Part shown: one piece after another, positions 63,301 to 64,000 of the stretch
How positions within the stretch are numbered: position 1 is the first letter of the stretch
Layout of the letters: every line of letters starts with the position of its first letter
Assembly (NCBI GenBank): GCA_023846275.1
Contig: JAIUJO010000092.1
Coordinates: 30,001 to 94,000, forward strand
Origin: Vanilla planifolia
Lineage: Eukaryota; Streptophyta; Magnoliopsida; Asparagales; Orchidaceae
DNA length: 64,000 bases
Reading direction: 5' to 3'
Program-made: the position numbers and the translations under genes
Notes under the pieces: generated by a model
Seen by the model: the letters and a program-made list of their open reading frames with translations, nothing else
The model's database searches: none
Told to the model about the DNA's origin: nothing

Positions 63301-64000
63301 CCATTTGGGTATGTGTAATTGTTTGTCTATGTTTGTGCATTCACGTGCATGTGTGTGTGCATTTATGTGTGTGTGTGAGTACTTTTGTGTGTGAAGGTGT
63401 GTGTGTTTGTTTCATATATGTATACGTGTCTGCATGTGTGAGTGTTCATATGTGTATCTTTGTCTGTATGTGTGCATGTATGTTTGTGCATTTATGCATG
63501 GGTGCATGCATATGCATTTATGTGTGTTCATGCTTGTGTGTGCCCTCATGTGTGAGTACATATTATTTTATGCAAGTATGTATGCAGGTGCTTTTGTATG
63601 TGTGCATTTGTGCACTATAGTGTGTCGATGCATGTACATGCATGTGCATGTTTTTGTGCTAGTGCGTGCAAATGTTTCTATGTGCACATTTAATTATGCA
63701 TGAGTGTGCATGCATGTGTGTGCTTGTACATGTTTTCTCATGTGTTTGTGTGTGCCTATGCATGTGCTTGTTTGAGTGTGTGCATTTGTTTATGTTATCA
63801 TGGCTACACGTATGTGAGAGTGTTTGACGTGAGTTTGTGCACTCATGCATCTATGTGTGTGCATATACATGAGTGTTTGTGGGTGTGTGTGTGCATGTGC
63901 ATGCGTGTGTGTGCATGTGGATGCATGCATGCATGTGTTTATGTGTGTGTGCTTTGTGTATATCTATAATTTTATACATGTGTTTGTGTGTGTGAATGTA

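Larger units (their letters stand above)
31311..64000 (+). repeat. Degenerate TG-type alternating pyrimidine-purine array (right arm)
   Basis: This 32.7-kb stretch is built almost only from TG, CA and TA steps (TGTGTGCATG, GTATGTGC, CATGCATG), with rarer CG. Common phase breaks are TTTG and GTGAGTG. Pure GT runs are short; the longest I found is 25 bp at 60341. It continues past the right edge of the window. It has no fixed short monomer but carries longer duplications, listed separately. Stop codons are rare in such sequence, so open frames up to about 350 codons appear on both strands, encoding Cys/Val/Met/His strings. None has a start context, domain or codon pattern suggesting a gene. No transposon, RNA gene or unique island over about 60 bp was seen. 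Confidence 0.95.

Noticed and set aside
31311..64000. Telomeric or subtelomeric repeat
   Set aside because: No TTTAGGG or TTAGGG runs or regular 6-8 bp period; TG richness alone is not evidence of telomere.

Overview
This window looks like gene-free, repeat-only nuclear DNA from a land plant, probably a seed plant. I found no credible protein-coding, rRNA or tRNA gene on either strand. The plant assignment is inference. It rests mainly on a 1.94 kb insertion whose two ends look like Ty1-copia long terminal repeat (LTR) ends of the plant SIRE/Maximus kind, and on long AT-rich satellite monomers. I cannot name the species.

Layout: (1) 1-1764 is a degenerate CA-rich array, the reverse-complement type of the right-hand array. 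(2) 1765-31310 is a block of diverged AT-rich tandem satellite, all monomers in one orientation. The main monomer is about 415 bp, with a second class of about 355 bp, giving roughly 55 monomers. Two insertions interrupt it: a solo LTR at 5285-7221 (minus orientation) and an unclassified composite insertion at about 18632-24120. The first 10 kb shows a six-monomer higher-order repeat, labelled A-B-C-D-E-F here. (3) 31311-64000 is about 33 kb of degenerate TG-rich sequence made almost only of TG, CA and TA steps, so pyrimidine and purine alternate for long stretches while pure (TG)n runs stay short. It contains a direct segmental duplication (41920-43705 and 49155-51560), the second copy carrying a further ~550 bp tandem duplication.

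The sequence records a history rather than a pathway: satellite amplification in multi-monomer units, loss of exactly 60 bp between internal direct repeats to make the short monomers, LTR insertion followed by recombination to a solo LTR, and segmental duplication inside the TG array. The two flanking arrays have opposite polarity (CA type left, TG type right) around a satellite that does not change direction. This is the most unusual large-scale feature. It could be real (inversion or breakage and fusion) or an assembly join. Open reading frames in the CA/TG arrays, up to about 350 codons, are compositional artefacts.
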